This document shows, in pieces, positions 55,558-64,000 of a stretch of 64,000 bases of DNA. Location of the stretch: NCBI GenBank assembly GCA_963696625.1, contig CAVOKZ010000032.1, forward strand, positions 1-64,000, in the 5' to 3' direction. Made by a program: the position numbers and the translations under genes. Position 1 is the stretch's first letter. The number at the start of each line of letters is the position of its first letter. The notes below the pieces were generated by a model that made no database searches, had not been told where the DNA came from, and saw nothing but the letters and a program-made list of their open reading frames with translations. Origin of the DNA: JAWVFN01 sp963696625 (GTDB lineage: Bacteria > Actinomycetota > Thermoleophilia > Solirubrobacterales > 70-9).

Positions 55558-57480
55558 ATGCCGCGTCCGGCTGAATCGGGGCGGAAGTACGTCGCGGGGC
55601 TCGACGGGATCCGCGCGATCGCCGTGCTCGCGGTGATCGCCTATCACCTCAACTTCTCCTGGGCGCAGGGAGGCAAGCTCGGCGTCGGGGTCTTCTTCAC
55701 GCTCTCGGGCTACCTGATCACCGACCTGCTGCTCGGGCACTTCGACCGCACCGGCAGCCTCGACCTGAAGAGCTTCTGGATCCGCCGCGCCCGGCGGCTG
55801 CTGCCGGCGCTGTTCGTGATGCTGCTCGTGGTCAGCATCTTCGTCGCGCTCTTCGACTCCGGCCAGCTCGCCGACTTCCGCAAGCAGGCGCTCGCCGCGG
55901 CGCTCTACGTCTCCAACTGGCAGACGATCGCCGACTCGGGCTCCTACTTCGCCCAGTTCGCCGCGCCGTTGCCGCTCGACCACCTCTGGTCGCTGGCGAT
56001 CGAGGAGCAGTTCTATTTGATCTGGCCGTGGCTTCTGTGGGCCGGGGTGCGCTGGGTCCGGGAGCGCAGCCGGCTGGCGCTGCTGACCTTCGCCGGAGCG
56101 GTGATCTCGGCCGTGGCGATGGGGCTGCTCTACACCAAGGGCGACGATCCCACCCGCGTCTACGAGGGCACCGACACGCGGGCATTCGAGCTGCTGTTCG
56201 GGGCGGCGGTCGCCTTCGTCTGGCCGACGCGCGGCCTCACCGCCCACGTCAGCGAGGGGGCGCGCAACGTGCTCGACGTCGTCGGCGGCGTCTCGCTCGC
56301 CGTAGTGCTGATCCTGATCGCCAGCACCGGCTCCTACGCCTCGTTCCTCTACCCGTGGGGGTTCGTGCTGCTCTCGATCGCGACCGCGCTGCTGGTCGCC
56401 GTCGTCGTCCATCCCGCGACACGGCTTGGTCACTGGCTCGGCTGGGAGCCGCTGCGCTGGGTCGGGGTGCGCTCCTACGGGATCTACCTCTGGCAGTGGC
56501 CGATCATCGTCTTCACCAGCCCGGCCGGTGCAGGGGTGAACCTGCTGCGCGGCGCGGGCCAGGTGGCGCTGACGCTGCTGATCGCGAGCCTCTCCTGGCG
56601 CTGGATCGAAGAGCCGATCCGGCGCGGGGGTTTCCGGCGCTACGGGCTGCGCGTGCGCTCCGTGGCTGCCGGCATGCTCATCGAGCCCCGGCGGGGAATC
56701 GCGATCGCCGGCACCGCGCTCCTTCTCCTCCTACTCCCGTTCCTCGGGCTCGCCGGCGCGCTGCCCAAGGTCTCGGAGAATCTCGCCTCGGCGCGCGCCA
56801 CCGAGGCGCTGCCGACCGACCTCGGACAGCAGGCGGCGCCGGTCGCGCCGGCGACGACGACCTCGTGCAGGCGGGTCGTCTACCTCGGCGACTCGACCTC
56901 GGAGGGCTCGATCAGCACCGAATTCATCCCCGTTCCCTCGCAGCGGATCGACGCGAAGCTCGCGGCGGTCGGGGTGCGCGAGTTCACGCCCTACATCGCC
57001 GGCGCGCGCGACATCGTCGAGGACGTCCCCGGTGCCGACAACGCGACCGACGTCGCCGAGGCGATCCTCGCCGACGGCTTCGACGGCTGCTGGATCGTCG
57101 CCATGGGCACCAACGACGCGGCGACGATCGCCAAGGGCGGCACCGAGGTCGACCAGTCGGCGCGGATCGCGCAGCTGATGTCGGCGATCGGCGACCAGCC
57201 CGTGTTGTGGGTGGACGCCGTCTCGCGGCTCGCGCCGCCCACCTACTATTCCTCCGACAACATGCAGCTCTGGAACCAGGCCCTGGTCGCTTCCTGCCCG
57301 AGCTATCCGAACCTGAGGGTCTTCGACTGGGCCGGCCTGGCCCGGCCCCAGTGGTTCCAGGAAGACGGCACCCATTACACGACGCCCGGCTACATCGCCA
57401 AGACCGACGCGATCGTCCAGGGCCTCGTCCACGCGTTCCCGGCGGGCCAGCCGCCCGCGAGCAGCTGCGTCGTGCAGTGA
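55558..57480 (+). CDS. Acyltransferase 3 (OafA/YrhL-like) with C-terminal SGNH domain
   Basis: 640 aa from ATG 55558. Membrane acyltransferase: GLDGIRAIAVLAVIAYHLNF, GVFFTLSGYLITDLLL, FWIRRARRLLPALF, DHLWSLAIEEQFYLIWPWLL, about ten TM helices. After about residue 400 an extracytoplasmic SGNH domain: VVYLGDSTSEGS, AMGTNDAATI, DGTHYTTPGY. O-acetylates cell-surface polymers or glycans. Confidence 0.9.
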   Translation: MPRPAESGRKYVAGLDGIRAIAVLAVIAYHLNFSWAQGGKLGVGVFFTLSGYLITDLLLGHFDRTGSLDLKSFWIRRARRLLPALFVMLLVVSIFVALFDSGQLADFRKQALAAALYVSNWQTIADSGSYFAQFAAPLPLDHLWSLAIEEQFYLIWPWLLWAGVRWVRERSRLALLTFAGAVISAVAMGLLYTKGDDPTRVYEGTDTRAFELLFGAAVAFVWPTRGLTAHVSEGARNVLDVVGGVSLAVVLILIASTGSYASFLYPWGFVLLSIATALLVAVVVHPATRLGHWLGWEPLRWVGVRSYGIYLWQWPIIVFTSPAGAGVNLLRGAGQVALTLLIASLSWRWIEEPIRRGGFRRYGLRVRSVAAGMLIEPRRGIAIAGTALLLLLLPFLGLAGALPKVSENLASARATEALPTDLGQQAAPVAPATTTSCRRVVYLGDSTSEGSISTEFIPVPSQRIDAKLAAVGVREFTPYIAGARDIVEDVPGADNATDVAEAILADGFDGCWIVAMGTNDAATIAKGGTEVDQSARIAQLMSAIGDQPVLWVDAVSRLAPPTYYSSDNMQLWNQALVASCPSYPNLRVFDWAGLARPQWFQEDGTHYTTPGYIAKTDAIVQGLVHAFPAGQPPASSCVVQ

Positions 57481-57538
57481 GGCGCTGAAACAGCGCCTTC
57501 ACAACTGTTCGCGACCGAGCTAAAATGCCGGTACCCGT

Positions 57539-57612
<74 letters not shown>

Positions 57613-57616
57613 CCTC

Positions 57617-57646
57617 AGAAAAGGCCCGGAAATCCGGGCCTTTTCT
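57617..57646 (+). terminator. Intrinsic terminator after tRNA-fMet
   Basis: AGAAAAGGCCCGGA / TCCGGGCCTTTTCT, a 14-bp perfect stem with a 2-base AA... loop region, followed by ATTTC. Terminates the tRNA transcript. Confidence 0.85.
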
Positions 57647-57778
57647 ATTTCTCAAGAGCAACCCGCGCGGGCTGAACCCGAGGGCCGTAGGCGTGGATGT
57701 GCCATTCCTCGTGCCAATTTGTGTCGCTTCGGCTCGCCGGGCCGGAGGGACCTCGCCGGCTGCAACGATCTCCAGGCG

Positions 57779-57922
57779 ATGAAGCCGCAAGCCCCCACGA
57801 CCTCCGCCGAGAAGGCCGGCAAGCTGCGCCACGGTGCACCCGGAGACGCCAAGCGCCGTCTCTCGAGGATTCGGGCTGCGATCAAGGCGAATCGTGAGAC
57901 GCTGCGCCGCCTTGCGAAGTAG
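57779..57922 (+). CDS. Small antitoxin-like protein next to doc remnant
   Basis: 47 aa from ATG 57779: starts MKPQAPTTSAEKAGKLRHG and ends IRAAIKANRETLRRLAK, basic and helical. It lies 5 bp upstream of the Doc fragment, the position of a Phd-type antitoxin. No clear family match. Confidence 0.4.
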   Translation: MKPQAPTTSAEKAGKLRHGAPGDAKRRLSRIRAAIKANRETLRRLAK

Positions 57923-57927
57923 CTCGC

Positions 57928-58140
57928 TTGACTGTCTATCTGGAGCTCGGCGACTACTGCGAGATCGCAGCCGAACTGCTTGGCACGTCGCCCGATCAGA
58001 TCGCGCGGCTCCCGAACATCGGTTTCGCCGACTCGGCGCTCGCTGCACCGCGCGCCGGCTTCGGAGGCCAGGATGCATATCCGACCCTGCTGGCGAAGGG
58101 CGCCATCTTGGTGGAGCGCCTAGCCCGGAACCGGCCGACG
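57928..58140 (+). pseudogene. Doc (death-on-curing, Fic-like) toxin, 3' truncated
   Basis: About 70 codons: VYLELGDYCEIAAELLGTSP, NIGFADSALAAPRAGFGGQD and LLAKGAILVERLARNRP match the Doc N-terminus. The Fic active-site HPF..GN motif expected next is absent because the 123-bp repeat element starts at 58142. Non-functional. Confidence 0.7.
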
Positions 58141-58141
58141 G

Positions 58142-58264
58142 CACACTCGCGACACAAACCCTCGACCTCGACTGCCCGAAGCCTCCAAGAGGGGTCAGAC
58201 CCCTCGTATGTGTTTCGACACGAAGCCTCGACCTGCCTACTAAAAGGGGTCTGACCCCTTTAGT
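58142..58264 (+). repeat. 123-bp REPIN-like repeat, copy A
   Basis: Contains two palindromes, AGGGGTCAGACCCCT and AAAAGGGGTCTGACCCCTTT, about 40 bp apart, and CGTATGTGTTTCGACACGAA between them. About 90% identical to 60486-60608. It separates the Doc fragment from the integrase fragment. Confidence 0.82.
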
Positions 58265-58664
58265 TCGGAAGATCCGCAAACGCTTCGGCGCAGCGCTTGA
58301 TCGCGCCGGGCTTCGCCAAGTTCGGTTCCACGATCTGCGGCACACCTTCGGGACTCACTGTGCGGCGTCGGGAGTGCCCCTCAGAACGCTCCAGGAATGG
58401 ATGGGCCACAAGGACTACAAGACAACCGAGATCTACGCGGACTACGCGCCGAGCCCACACGAGAGCGAGCTCGTGGAGCGGGCGTTCAGTCAGCCGGTTG
58501 CCGAAGAGCCGGCAGCCACGCGCTATGGCTCCCGGAGAACGTCGTGGGTGCCGATCCGGCGCCAGACGACGTGCGCTTCGCTCTCGCGCTTCGCGGGGCC
58601 GTACGCGAACGTGGCGCGGCCGTCAGCGGCGAAGGTCATCTCCCAGACGCCGCGCGCGCCTTGA
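58263..58664 (+). pseudogene. Tyrosine recombinase/integrase, C-terminal fragment
   Basis: RKRFGAALDRAGLRQVRFHD then LRHTFGTHCAASGVPLRTLQ (H-x-x-R-H) and MGHKDYKTTEIYADYAP with the nucleophile Tyr. The N-terminal DNA-binding half and first catalytic Arg region are missing, replaced by the repeat. Normal function would be integration at the tRNA-fMet site. Past about 58520 the frame is antisense to the toxin gene. Confidence 0.8.
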
Positions 58665-58822
58665 ACTCGCTTGACCCGTAGCTCGGGTGGGAACTCAGGC
58701 GGATCCTCGCGAAGCGCGGCGACGAGCTTGCGTCGAGCCGTTCGGAACTTGCCGCGCTGGTCGGAGGGCATTCGCATGTACTCGCGCAGAAACCGCCGCG
58801 AGGCCTCGTAGGTCGGGCTCAA
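58523..58822 (-). CDS. RelE/HigB-like toxin
   Basis: 99 aa from ATG 58822. YEASRRFLREYMRMPSDQRG and LRVKRVQGARGVWEMTFAAD, GRATFAYGPA show the RelE/ParE helix-then-sheet pattern. Start overlaps the upstream gene stop (ATGA). Ribosome-dependent or mRNA interferase activity is possible. Confidence 0.7.
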   Translation of the reverse strand: MSPTYEASRRFLREYMRMPSDQRGKFRTARRKLVAALREDPPEFPPELRVKRVQGARGVWEMTFAADGRATFAYGPAKRESEAHVVWRRIGTHDVLREP

Positions 58823-59040
58823 CGAGTCCGGTCGGCCTCGGCGTCGAGGCGGGCGAACGCAGCTTCCATCTCCTGCTCTGACATCGGCTTATCGGCGATC
58901 TCGTCGATCAGGTCGTCGTCCTGGTCGGGGTCGAACCGCTTGACCAGCGATGCGATGAGTCCGCGGAGCCGGGTCAGCTCGTCCTCAAGCGCCTTGACGC
59001 GATCCGTCAGGTCCTTCTCGGCTGTCGGTGGCGGTGCCAC
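58819..59040 (-). CDS. Antitoxin-like partner of the RelE-like toxin
   Basis: 73 aa from ATG 59040. Coiled-coil (LTDRVKALEDELTRLRGLIA) then an acidic C-terminus (DDDLIDEIADKPMSEQEMEA) suited to neutralise a basic toxin. Overlaps the toxin start by 4 bp. Family not certain. Confidence 0.55.
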   Translation of the reverse strand: MAPPPTAEKDLTDRVKALEDELTRLRGLIASLVKRFDPDQDDDLIDEIADKPMSEQEMEAAFARLDAEADRTR

Positions 59041-59195
59041 GGTCTCATCAGATTACGCCCCAGGAGAGCGGCCGCTGACCGGCTGATCCCATGGTCCCGT
59101 TTGTGGTCCCATTTTGAGCAGAACTCAGGGGACCTCAGGTGACCTCAAACCGCATGGTTGAGCCAAATCGCATCGGACGAAACCCCCTTGCTAGT

Positions 59196-59238
<43 letters not shown>

Positions 59239-59369
59239 CCTCACGAAAGCCCTCCAATTTGTCAAGGCCGGTTGAAAACTGACCCCTTTGCGCCGGTTGA
59301 AAACTGACCCCCCCTTGTAGGTCGATAGCCCGCCTGCGAAGCGAGCCGTAGGCGAGCGCAGCAGGCGGG

Positions 59370-60135
59370 CTACTCGCCGGCCGGCGCCGGAGCGCCCAGG
59401 TCCTTGTCGCGCAGCCGGTAGGAGTCGCCCTTCAGCGCCAGGATCTCGGCGTGGTGAACCAGGCGGTCGATCATCGCCGCGGCGACGACGTCGTCGCCGA
59501 AGATCTCCCCCCAGGCCGAAAACGGCTTATTGGAGGTGACGATCAGGCTCGCCTTCTCGTAGCGCGCCGAGACCAGCGAGAACATCAGGTTGGCCGCCTC
59601 GGGGTCGAAGGGGATGTAGCCGACCTCGTCGATGACCAGCAGCGGGATGAACCCCAGGCGGCGCAGCTCGGCCTCGAGCTGGCCGGAGCGCTTTGCCTCG
59701 CCGAGGCGCGCCACCCATTCGGTTGCGGTCGCGAAGGCGACCTTCTTGCCGGCCAGGCAGGCGCGGATCGAAAGCGCGACCGCCAAGTGCGTCTTGCCGG
59801 TCCCCGGGGGGCCGAGCAGGACCACGTTCTCTTTGCCGTGGCAGAAGTCGAGCTGGCCCAGGTGCTCGATCACGGTCTTCTTGACCGAGCGCTGGAAGGT
59901 GAAGTCGAACTCCTCGAGCGTCTTTCGGGCGGGGAAGCGGCCGGCCTTGATCCGCGCCTCGCCGCCGTGGGACTCCCGCGCTCCGACCTCGGTCGAGAGC
60001 ACCGCCTCCAGGTAGCGCTCATAAGACCACTGCTCATCGCGGGCACGCTCGGCGAGCTTTGCGGCGGCGCCGGCGGCGGCCGGGGCCTTCAGCGCCCGGA
60101 ACAGGTGGGCGAAGCTCGGAGGTCTTGGCGCTCAC
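59370..60135 (-). CDS. istB: IS21 helper ATPase IstB, +1 frameshift at GAAGCTC
   Basis: DnaA/IstB AAA+ ATPase: VVLLGPPGTGKTHLAVALSI (Walker A), LLVIDEVGYIPFDPEAANLM (Walker B), SLIVTSNKPFSAWGEIFGDD, AMIDRLVHHAEIL. The frame is open from about 60118; the N-terminus (GTG 60135, SAKTSEL) is in another frame. Reading plus GAAGCTC at 60111-60117 as GAGCTC gives SAKTSELAHLFRALKAP, the standard IstB start, and 254 aa. GTG 60135 overlaps the istA stop (GTGA). Confidence 0.9.
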
Positions 60136-60412
60136 GCCGGGATCAGGGCGTCGTAGCGGTCGAGCGCTCGGCGCTCGACCTCGGGCGCCTTGCCCCGCCG
60201 GCGCTCGCCGCGCAGGCGATCGAGCGCGGCTTGGTGGGCCTGGTCGGTGAAGGTCAGCTGCTTGGCAAAGCAGCGGCGGTGCTGCGCCACGACCTCGCCG
60301 GTGTCGAGGGCGGTCGCGACGATCTGCCGCTGGGCGGCCTTGACCTCCACCCGCCGGCCCGCGTAGCGGGGGTCGAGCGAGTAGTCGTTGGTGTCGTAGC
60401 GCAGGTAGGAGC
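60132..60412 (-). pseudogene. IstA C-terminal fragment
   Basis: About 90 codons: YLRYDTNDYSLDPRYAGRRV, IVATALDTGEVVAQHRRCFA and a basic end reading ERRALDRYDALIPA. This is the part of IstA missing from the window-start copy. Upstream sequence is replaced by GGGGTCTGACCCC repeat and unrelated DNA. Confidence 0.8.
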
Positions 60413-60608
60413 TCAAGGGGTCTGACCCCTTTAGAAATGCCGCCACGCCTTGACCCGCTCCGCGGAGCCGGTCGACGGTCGACGACACGCTCACGACACA
60501 AACCCTCAACCCCGACTGCCCGAACCCTCCAAAAGGGGTCAGACCCCTCGCATGTGTTTCGACACGAAGCCTTGACCTGACTACTAAAGGGGTCTGACCC
60601 CTTTAGTT
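60413..60608 (+). repeat. GGGGTCTGACCCC repeats: single unit and REPIN-like copy B
   Basis: A single palindrome AAGGGGTCTGACCCCTTTAG at 60414-60433, then the 123-bp element at 60486-60608, about 90% identical to 58142-58264, with the same two palindromes and the CATGTGTTTCGACACGAAG spacer. Confidence 0.82.
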
Positions 60609-60699
60609 GCGTCTACGGCCGCGGGCGCCAGCGCGACCGCGACGAGCAGCGCGAACGCGAGTCGCCCGCTGCGCCACGCCCTCGGCTTCAGTGCCGGCC

Positions 60700-63108
60700 T
60701 CAACCTATCCTGACCGCCCGCTCGCATCCCTTCACCTCGTCGCGGCGGTCGACCGCGGCTGCGTCTCGTCCGCCGCCGCAGTTGACGACGTCGCGCTCCC
60801 CGTCGCGCGAGTTGATGCGGTCGCTGCCGGAGCCGCCCTTGATCAGGTCGTGCCCGGGACCGCCCTTGAGGCGGTCGCGGTGGTTGCGGCCGGCGACCAG
60901 GTCGTCGCCGCGTCCGCCGGCGATGCGGTCGCGGCCCTTGTCGCCGATCAGGCAGTCGTCGCCGCCGCGGCCGAAGATCCGGTCGCGCCCGCGGAGGCCG
61001 TCGATCCTGTCCGACCCGGGCGTGCCGCGCAGGCGGTCGCGGCCCTTGCCGCCCGTGAGCGCGTTCGCGCAGGGGCCGCGGCCGAACGCGCCGGCCTGGT
61101 TGCCGGCGCCGGCGCCGCCGGGCGCGCCGGTGCCCGGCCCCTGCGGCAGGTAGTCCACTGCCAGCTCGTAGCCCTCCGGCACGAGCTTCGGCGCCGGTTC
61201 GCCCACCTGGCCGCCGTCCGGGGGATCGTTCGAGGGCAGCCGCAGGTCCAGGTCGGAGACGGTGATCGGGAGCTGCAGGTTGCTGAAGCGCCCGTAGGGC
61301 AGGTCGAAGGGCAGCAGCTCGAGGCGAACCGAATGGCCCGCCGCGAAGCGCCAGCCGTTCGGGTGAAGCTGGAAGACCTGCCGGGAGGGGTCGGTGGAGA
61401 GGTCGGGCCGATAGAGCCCACGGGCGACGAGCGTCTCGCCGCCGCCCGGCGCCACGTCGATCAGCCGGGCGGCGATCTGCGAGGTGTGCGGCGGCGTCCC
61501 GCCGAGCGCCAGCGCCGAGCTCAGGTCCGCGACCACGGTCGGCGAGCCGACCATGAGGAAGCCGTCGCCCTGGACCGGGAACTCGTAGACCGCGCCGGAG
61601 AGCGGGTCGGTGAGGGGGCCGGTGGGATCCGTGGGCGCCGCGCAGGCTCCGTCGGCGAGCACCGTCCCCAGGATCGGGTCGTAGGCGAGCCCGGAGAGCA
61701 GGTCCTGGACCGTGTTCAGGCTGAGGGGCGGGATCGTCGTGTCGAGCAAGGGAAGCCCGGTTCCCGGAGCGATGGCCTGCTCGCCGTCCGCTCCCCGGAA
61801 GCGCACCTCGCCGGGGCTGAGCCGGCGCCAGCTCGGGGCGCTGATCGGGCCCTCGGAGGACGCGTCCGACGGACAGGTCTGGGTCTTCACCGTGGCGCCC
61901 TGCTCCGGGGCGGGCCCCGCCCCCTTCACGTAGTGGTCGAGCCACTCGTCTTGGCGTTGGGCGAGATAGGCCTGGTCGCCCGCCTTGTTCTGGCCCCGCT
62001 GGTGCCCGTGGTCCATGAACAGCAAGGAGACCTTCGCGCCCGGGTGCTCGGTGCGGGTGCGGTTGTAGAAGCGCACGGCCTCGTCCGGCGGGAAGAGGTC
62101 GTCGGTGAACCCGTTCGAGATCAGCAGCGGGGCCGGCGGGCGCGAGTGATCGATGTAATAGGAGGAGTGATGCAGGGTGAGCTCCTCGAGTGCGCCGGTG
62201 ACGATCGGATTCGCCTCGTAGGGGTCGCCAAGGGCGAGGTTCGTGTACCAGCTCACCAGGTCCGCCTCCGGGTTCGTGAGGGGGACCGCGTAGTTGCTGG
62301 TCACGAGCCCGATCGCCAGCAATCCGGTGACGAAGGAGAGCTTCATCACGCCGGGAACCGGATGCTGCGGGTCGATCGCGTAGGGCGCGTCGGCGACGTA
62401 GTCGAGGGTGCGGCCGTTGGGCGCGAGCGAGTAGGCGAGGTCGGTCCAGGGGATGTCGGGGGTGGCCGCGGCGAGCTCCATCGGGGTCCCGTCCGGGCTC
62501 AGCCAGGGAACCAGCTTGAGCGTGCCGTCCTGGTTGGCCCCGGGCAGCGCCATGCGGTCGCGCAGGGCGGCCAGCGCCATCGAGATCCCGCCGCCGTAGG
62601 AGCCGCCCCAGGCTCCGATCCTGCGCGGGTCGACGAGTCCCTCATCGACCAGCATCCCGGCGAGGTGCTGGGCGTCGCGGACCTCGTAGCGGGTGTCCAT
62701 CAGGCGGTTGTAGCCCTCCGCGCAGGCGCCGGTCTTCGAGGTCTGCCCGCCGCAGGAGTCGCCCCAGCCACGGTCGCTCATCGAGAAGACGGCGTAGCCG
62801 CGGTCGAGGAAGCGCCGCATCGAGTCGAGGCCGTACTCGGTGCCGCCCCAGCCGTGGAACATCATGATCAGGGGGTAGGCGCCGTCGGGGCCCGCGGCCG
62901 CCGCGGGCGGCAGTGCGACGTTGACGTCGATCGGCACCCCGTCGAAGGTGGCGACGACCGTGTCCGCGCCGCCGCAGAAGCGGACGCCGTCGGCCTCGGT
63001 CGCGCACGGCACGGATCCGTCGAAGACGGACTCGACGTCGGCCGCGGCCGGCGCTGCCGCGCACAGAGCGGCCACCATCGCGAGCGCAATCGAGATCAGT
63101 CGCCGCAT
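60700..63108 (-). CDS. Secreted X-Pro dipeptidyl-peptidase-like hydrolase with RTX calcium-binding repeats
   Basis: 802 aa from ATG 63108. Signal peptide (LISIALAMVAALCAAAPAAA). CocE/X-Pro peptidase alpha/beta hydrolase: LIMMFHGWGGTEYGLDSMRR, AWGGSYGGGISMALAAL (nucleophile GGSYGG), NGFTDDLFPPDEAVRF (Asp), LFMDHGHQRG (His). Jelly-roll domain about 480-680. C-terminal RTX-like nonapeptides GGKGRDRLRGTPGSDRIDGL, GRGGDDCLIG, GGSGSDRI bind calcium. Divergent from the related hydrolase at 63505. Confidence 0.83.
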   Translation of the reverse strand: MRRLISIALAMVAALCAAAPAAADVESVFDGSVPCATEADGVRFCGGADTVVATFDGVPIDVNVALPPAAAAGPDGAYPLIMMFHGWGGTEYGLDSMRRFLDRGYAVFSMSDRGWGDSCGGQTSKTGACAEGYNRLMDTRYEVRDAQHLAGMLVDEGLVDPRRIGAWGGSYGGGISMALAALRDRMALPGANQDGTLKLVPWLSPDGTPMELAAATPDIPWTDLAYSLAPNGRTLDYVADAPYAIDPQHPVPGVMKLSFVTGLLAIGLVTSNYAVPLTNPEADLVSWYTNLALGDPYEANPIVTGALEELTLHHSSYYIDHSRPPAPLLISNGFTDDLFPPDEAVRFYNRTRTEHPGAKVSLLFMDHGHQRGQNKAGDQAYLAQRQDEWLDHYVKGAGPAPEQGATVKTQTCPSDASSEGPISAPSWRRLSPGEVRFRGADGEQAIAPGTGLPLLDTTIPPLSLNTVQDLLSGLAYDPILGTVLADGACAAPTDPTGPLTDPLSGAVYEFPVQGDGFLMVGSPTVVADLSSALALGGTPPHTSQIAARLIDVAPGGGETLVARGLYRPDLSTDPSRQVFQLHPNGWRFAAGHSVRLELLPFDLPYGRFSNLQLPITVSDLDLRLPSNDPPDGGQVGEPAPKLVPEGYELAVDYLPQGPGTGAPGGAGAGNQAGAFGRGPCANALTGGKGRDRLRGTPGSDRIDGLRGRDRIFGRGGDDCLIGDKGRDRIAGGRGDDLVAGRNHRDRLKGGPGHDLIKGGSGSDRINSRDGERDVVNCGGGRDAAAVDRRDEVKGCERAVRIG

Positions 63109-63504
63109 CGAGCCTCCTTGGTTCTCCCCAACGTCGTACTTCCCGTTCCCAAGCTGCGCGCATGTTTGCATGACCCACTGCGTCTTGCGCCGGTTCCCAG
63201 GGGAAGTTGCGGAACTCGACCCTCGCCGGAAGCTCGTAGATCTCGATCGGAAGGAGCGGCGCCGAGACATAGCGTCCGAGCCGGGCCCGCAGCGAGCGGC
63301 GCCGCGAGGGAGGCCCCCAGATCACCACCTCGCGCCCCGGATCGAACGGCGCAGCGTCGATACGGGTATGCGGGCCTACCGGGATAGGCCCCTGATCATC
63401 TTAGTTACCCGAGTGGTTAATGATCCTTGATAGCCTTGCCGCGCGCCATTATTGAGTAGTTGCCCGCCCGATTTTCGGGGTTCAAGGAGAGAAGGAGAGC
63501 ACGG
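63109..63504. other. Intergenic region between divergent secreted hydrolases
   Basis: Probably holds both promoters. A 7-bp hairpin GGGCCTA/TAGGCCC is at about 63372-63391. A minus-strand stretch near 63330-63180 reads VIWGPPSRRRSLRARLGRYV, LPARVEFRNFPWEPAQ and may be a gene fragment, but has no stop/start support. Confidence 0.35.
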
Positions 63505-64000
63505 ATGCCTGACCGCGCACGAGCAATCGTCATCGTCATCGCCATCGCCATCGCCGCCGTGGCTTTGGTCGCGGCGCCGGCCGGCGCCTCCGCCGCGGAG
63601 TGGACCTCCTACGAGCGGCCGGCCCAGTACTCGGTGGCGACCGACCGCGACATCCCCGTGACCATGCGCGACGGGACCGTGCTGCGGGCGGATGTCTACC
63701 GCCCCGACGCGCCGGGCCGCTACCCGGTCATCGTCACCCAGACCCCCTACAACAAGCTCGTTCTCGGCGTGCTCGCGAACCGCTACCTGGTAAAGCGGGG
63801 CTACGTGCACGTGATGGTCGATGTGCGGGGAACGGGCAGCTCGCAGGGAACGTGGGACTCCTTCGGCGAGAGCGAGCAGCGCGACGGCTACGAGATGATC
63901 GAGTGGGCCGCGCGCCAGGACTGGAGCGACGGGAACGTCGGAACCTACGGGTTCTCCTACATGGGCCTGAACCAGATCCAGACCGCCGGCCAGCGGCCGC
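63505..64000 (+). CDS. CocE/NonD family secreted hydrolase, partial (runs off window end)
   Basis: From ATG 63505 after AAGGAG; first about 165 codons. Signal peptide (AIVIVIAIAIAAVALVAAPA). RDIPVTMRDGTVLRADVYRP, VMVDVRGTGSSQGTWDSFGE, IEWAARQDWSDGNVGTYGFS, then YMGLNQ: the nucleophile elbow GFSYMG of X-Pro peptidase/cocaine-esterase hydrolases. Opposite in direction to the RTX hydrolase. Confidence 0.87.
   Translation, partial: MPDRARAIVIVIAIAIAAVALVAAPAGASAAEWTSYERPAQYSVATDRDIPVTMRDGTVLRADVYRPDAPGRYPVIVTQTPYNKLVLGVLANRYLVKRGYVHVMVDVRGTGSSQGTWDSFGESEQRDGYEMIEWAARQDWSDGNVGTYGFSYMGLNQIQTAGQRP

Larger units (their letters stand above)
59273..60412 (-). mobile_element. IS21-family element, truncated copy
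   Basis: The left end carries two TGAAAACTGACCCC motifs (59273 and about 59300). It contains istB and only the C-terminal part of istA; the element is cut at about 60412 by GGGGTCTGACCCC repeat sequence. It lies 30 bp beyond the attR copy. Confidence 0.8.

Noticed and set aside
60607..63387. Long plus-strand open frame (about 920 codons)
   Set aside because: Antisense to the RTX hydrolase, which has signal peptide, catalytic motifs and calcium repeats; the frame has biased Val/Ala/Gly/Arg composition only.

Overview
The window is high-GC, densely coded DNA with many GTG/TTG starts and 4-base gene overlaps. The gene content (TM0106-type RecB-like nuclease/helicase, RTX and excalibur secreted proteins, dodecin, GGCT, PgaC-like synthase, SAM riboswitch) suggests an actinobacterium, plausibly Thermoleophilia/Solirubrobacterales. 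That placement is inference; no rRNA is present.

Layout. 1-1.05 kb: end of an IS21 element. 1.29-11.86 kb: a tightly coupled four-gene operon (about 1,807-aa DUF1998-type helicase, Fe-S RecB-like nuclease, an unknown 705-aa protein split by an IS481 copy, an unknown 310-aa protein), probably a defence system I cannot assign to a named type. 11.9-14.7 kb: a SacI-type restriction-modification system (C5 methyltransferase, SacI-family endonuclease, Vsr). 15.5-16.8 kb: IS256-type element. 16.9-23.0 kb, minus strand: a PUA/EVE-like + PD-(D/E)XK protein, a small nuclease-like protein, a TM0106 helicase-nuclease and an ARPP-1 protein. 23.2-26.1 kb: DUF3800 and a three-gene operon with a glycosylase-like protein. 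26.3-34.7 kb: more ordinary genes, including thermonuclease, EEP phosphatase, VWA, GGCT, a SAM-riboswitch-controlled Cys-rich protein, and a sigma factor/HTH/ImmA operon. 34.7-42.7 kb: membrane protein, second IS481 copy, three toxin-antitoxin modules, a duplicated hypothetical gene and an IS110 element. 43-57.5 kb: core-like genes. 57.5-60.6 kb: initiator tRNA with a degenerate integrative element bounded by 48-bp direct repeats, a second (truncated) IS21 and GGGGTCAGACCCC repeats. 60.7-64 kb: two divergent secreted X-Pro-peptidase-like hydrolases.

The most striking signal is at the level of single bases. Seven genes carry an apparent +1 frameshift, and in every case the extra base lies in or directly beside a GAGCTC hexamer (usually GAGCTC read as GAAGCTC/GAGCTTC). 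GAGCTC is the SacI site, and the window itself encodes a SacI-type methyltransferase and endonuclease. One case has an internal control: two IS481 copies that otherwise appear identical differ by this base. Either modified GAGCTC sites cause systematic sequencing errors, or these sites are mutational hotspots. In both readings the frameshifted genes are probably intact or only recently broken.
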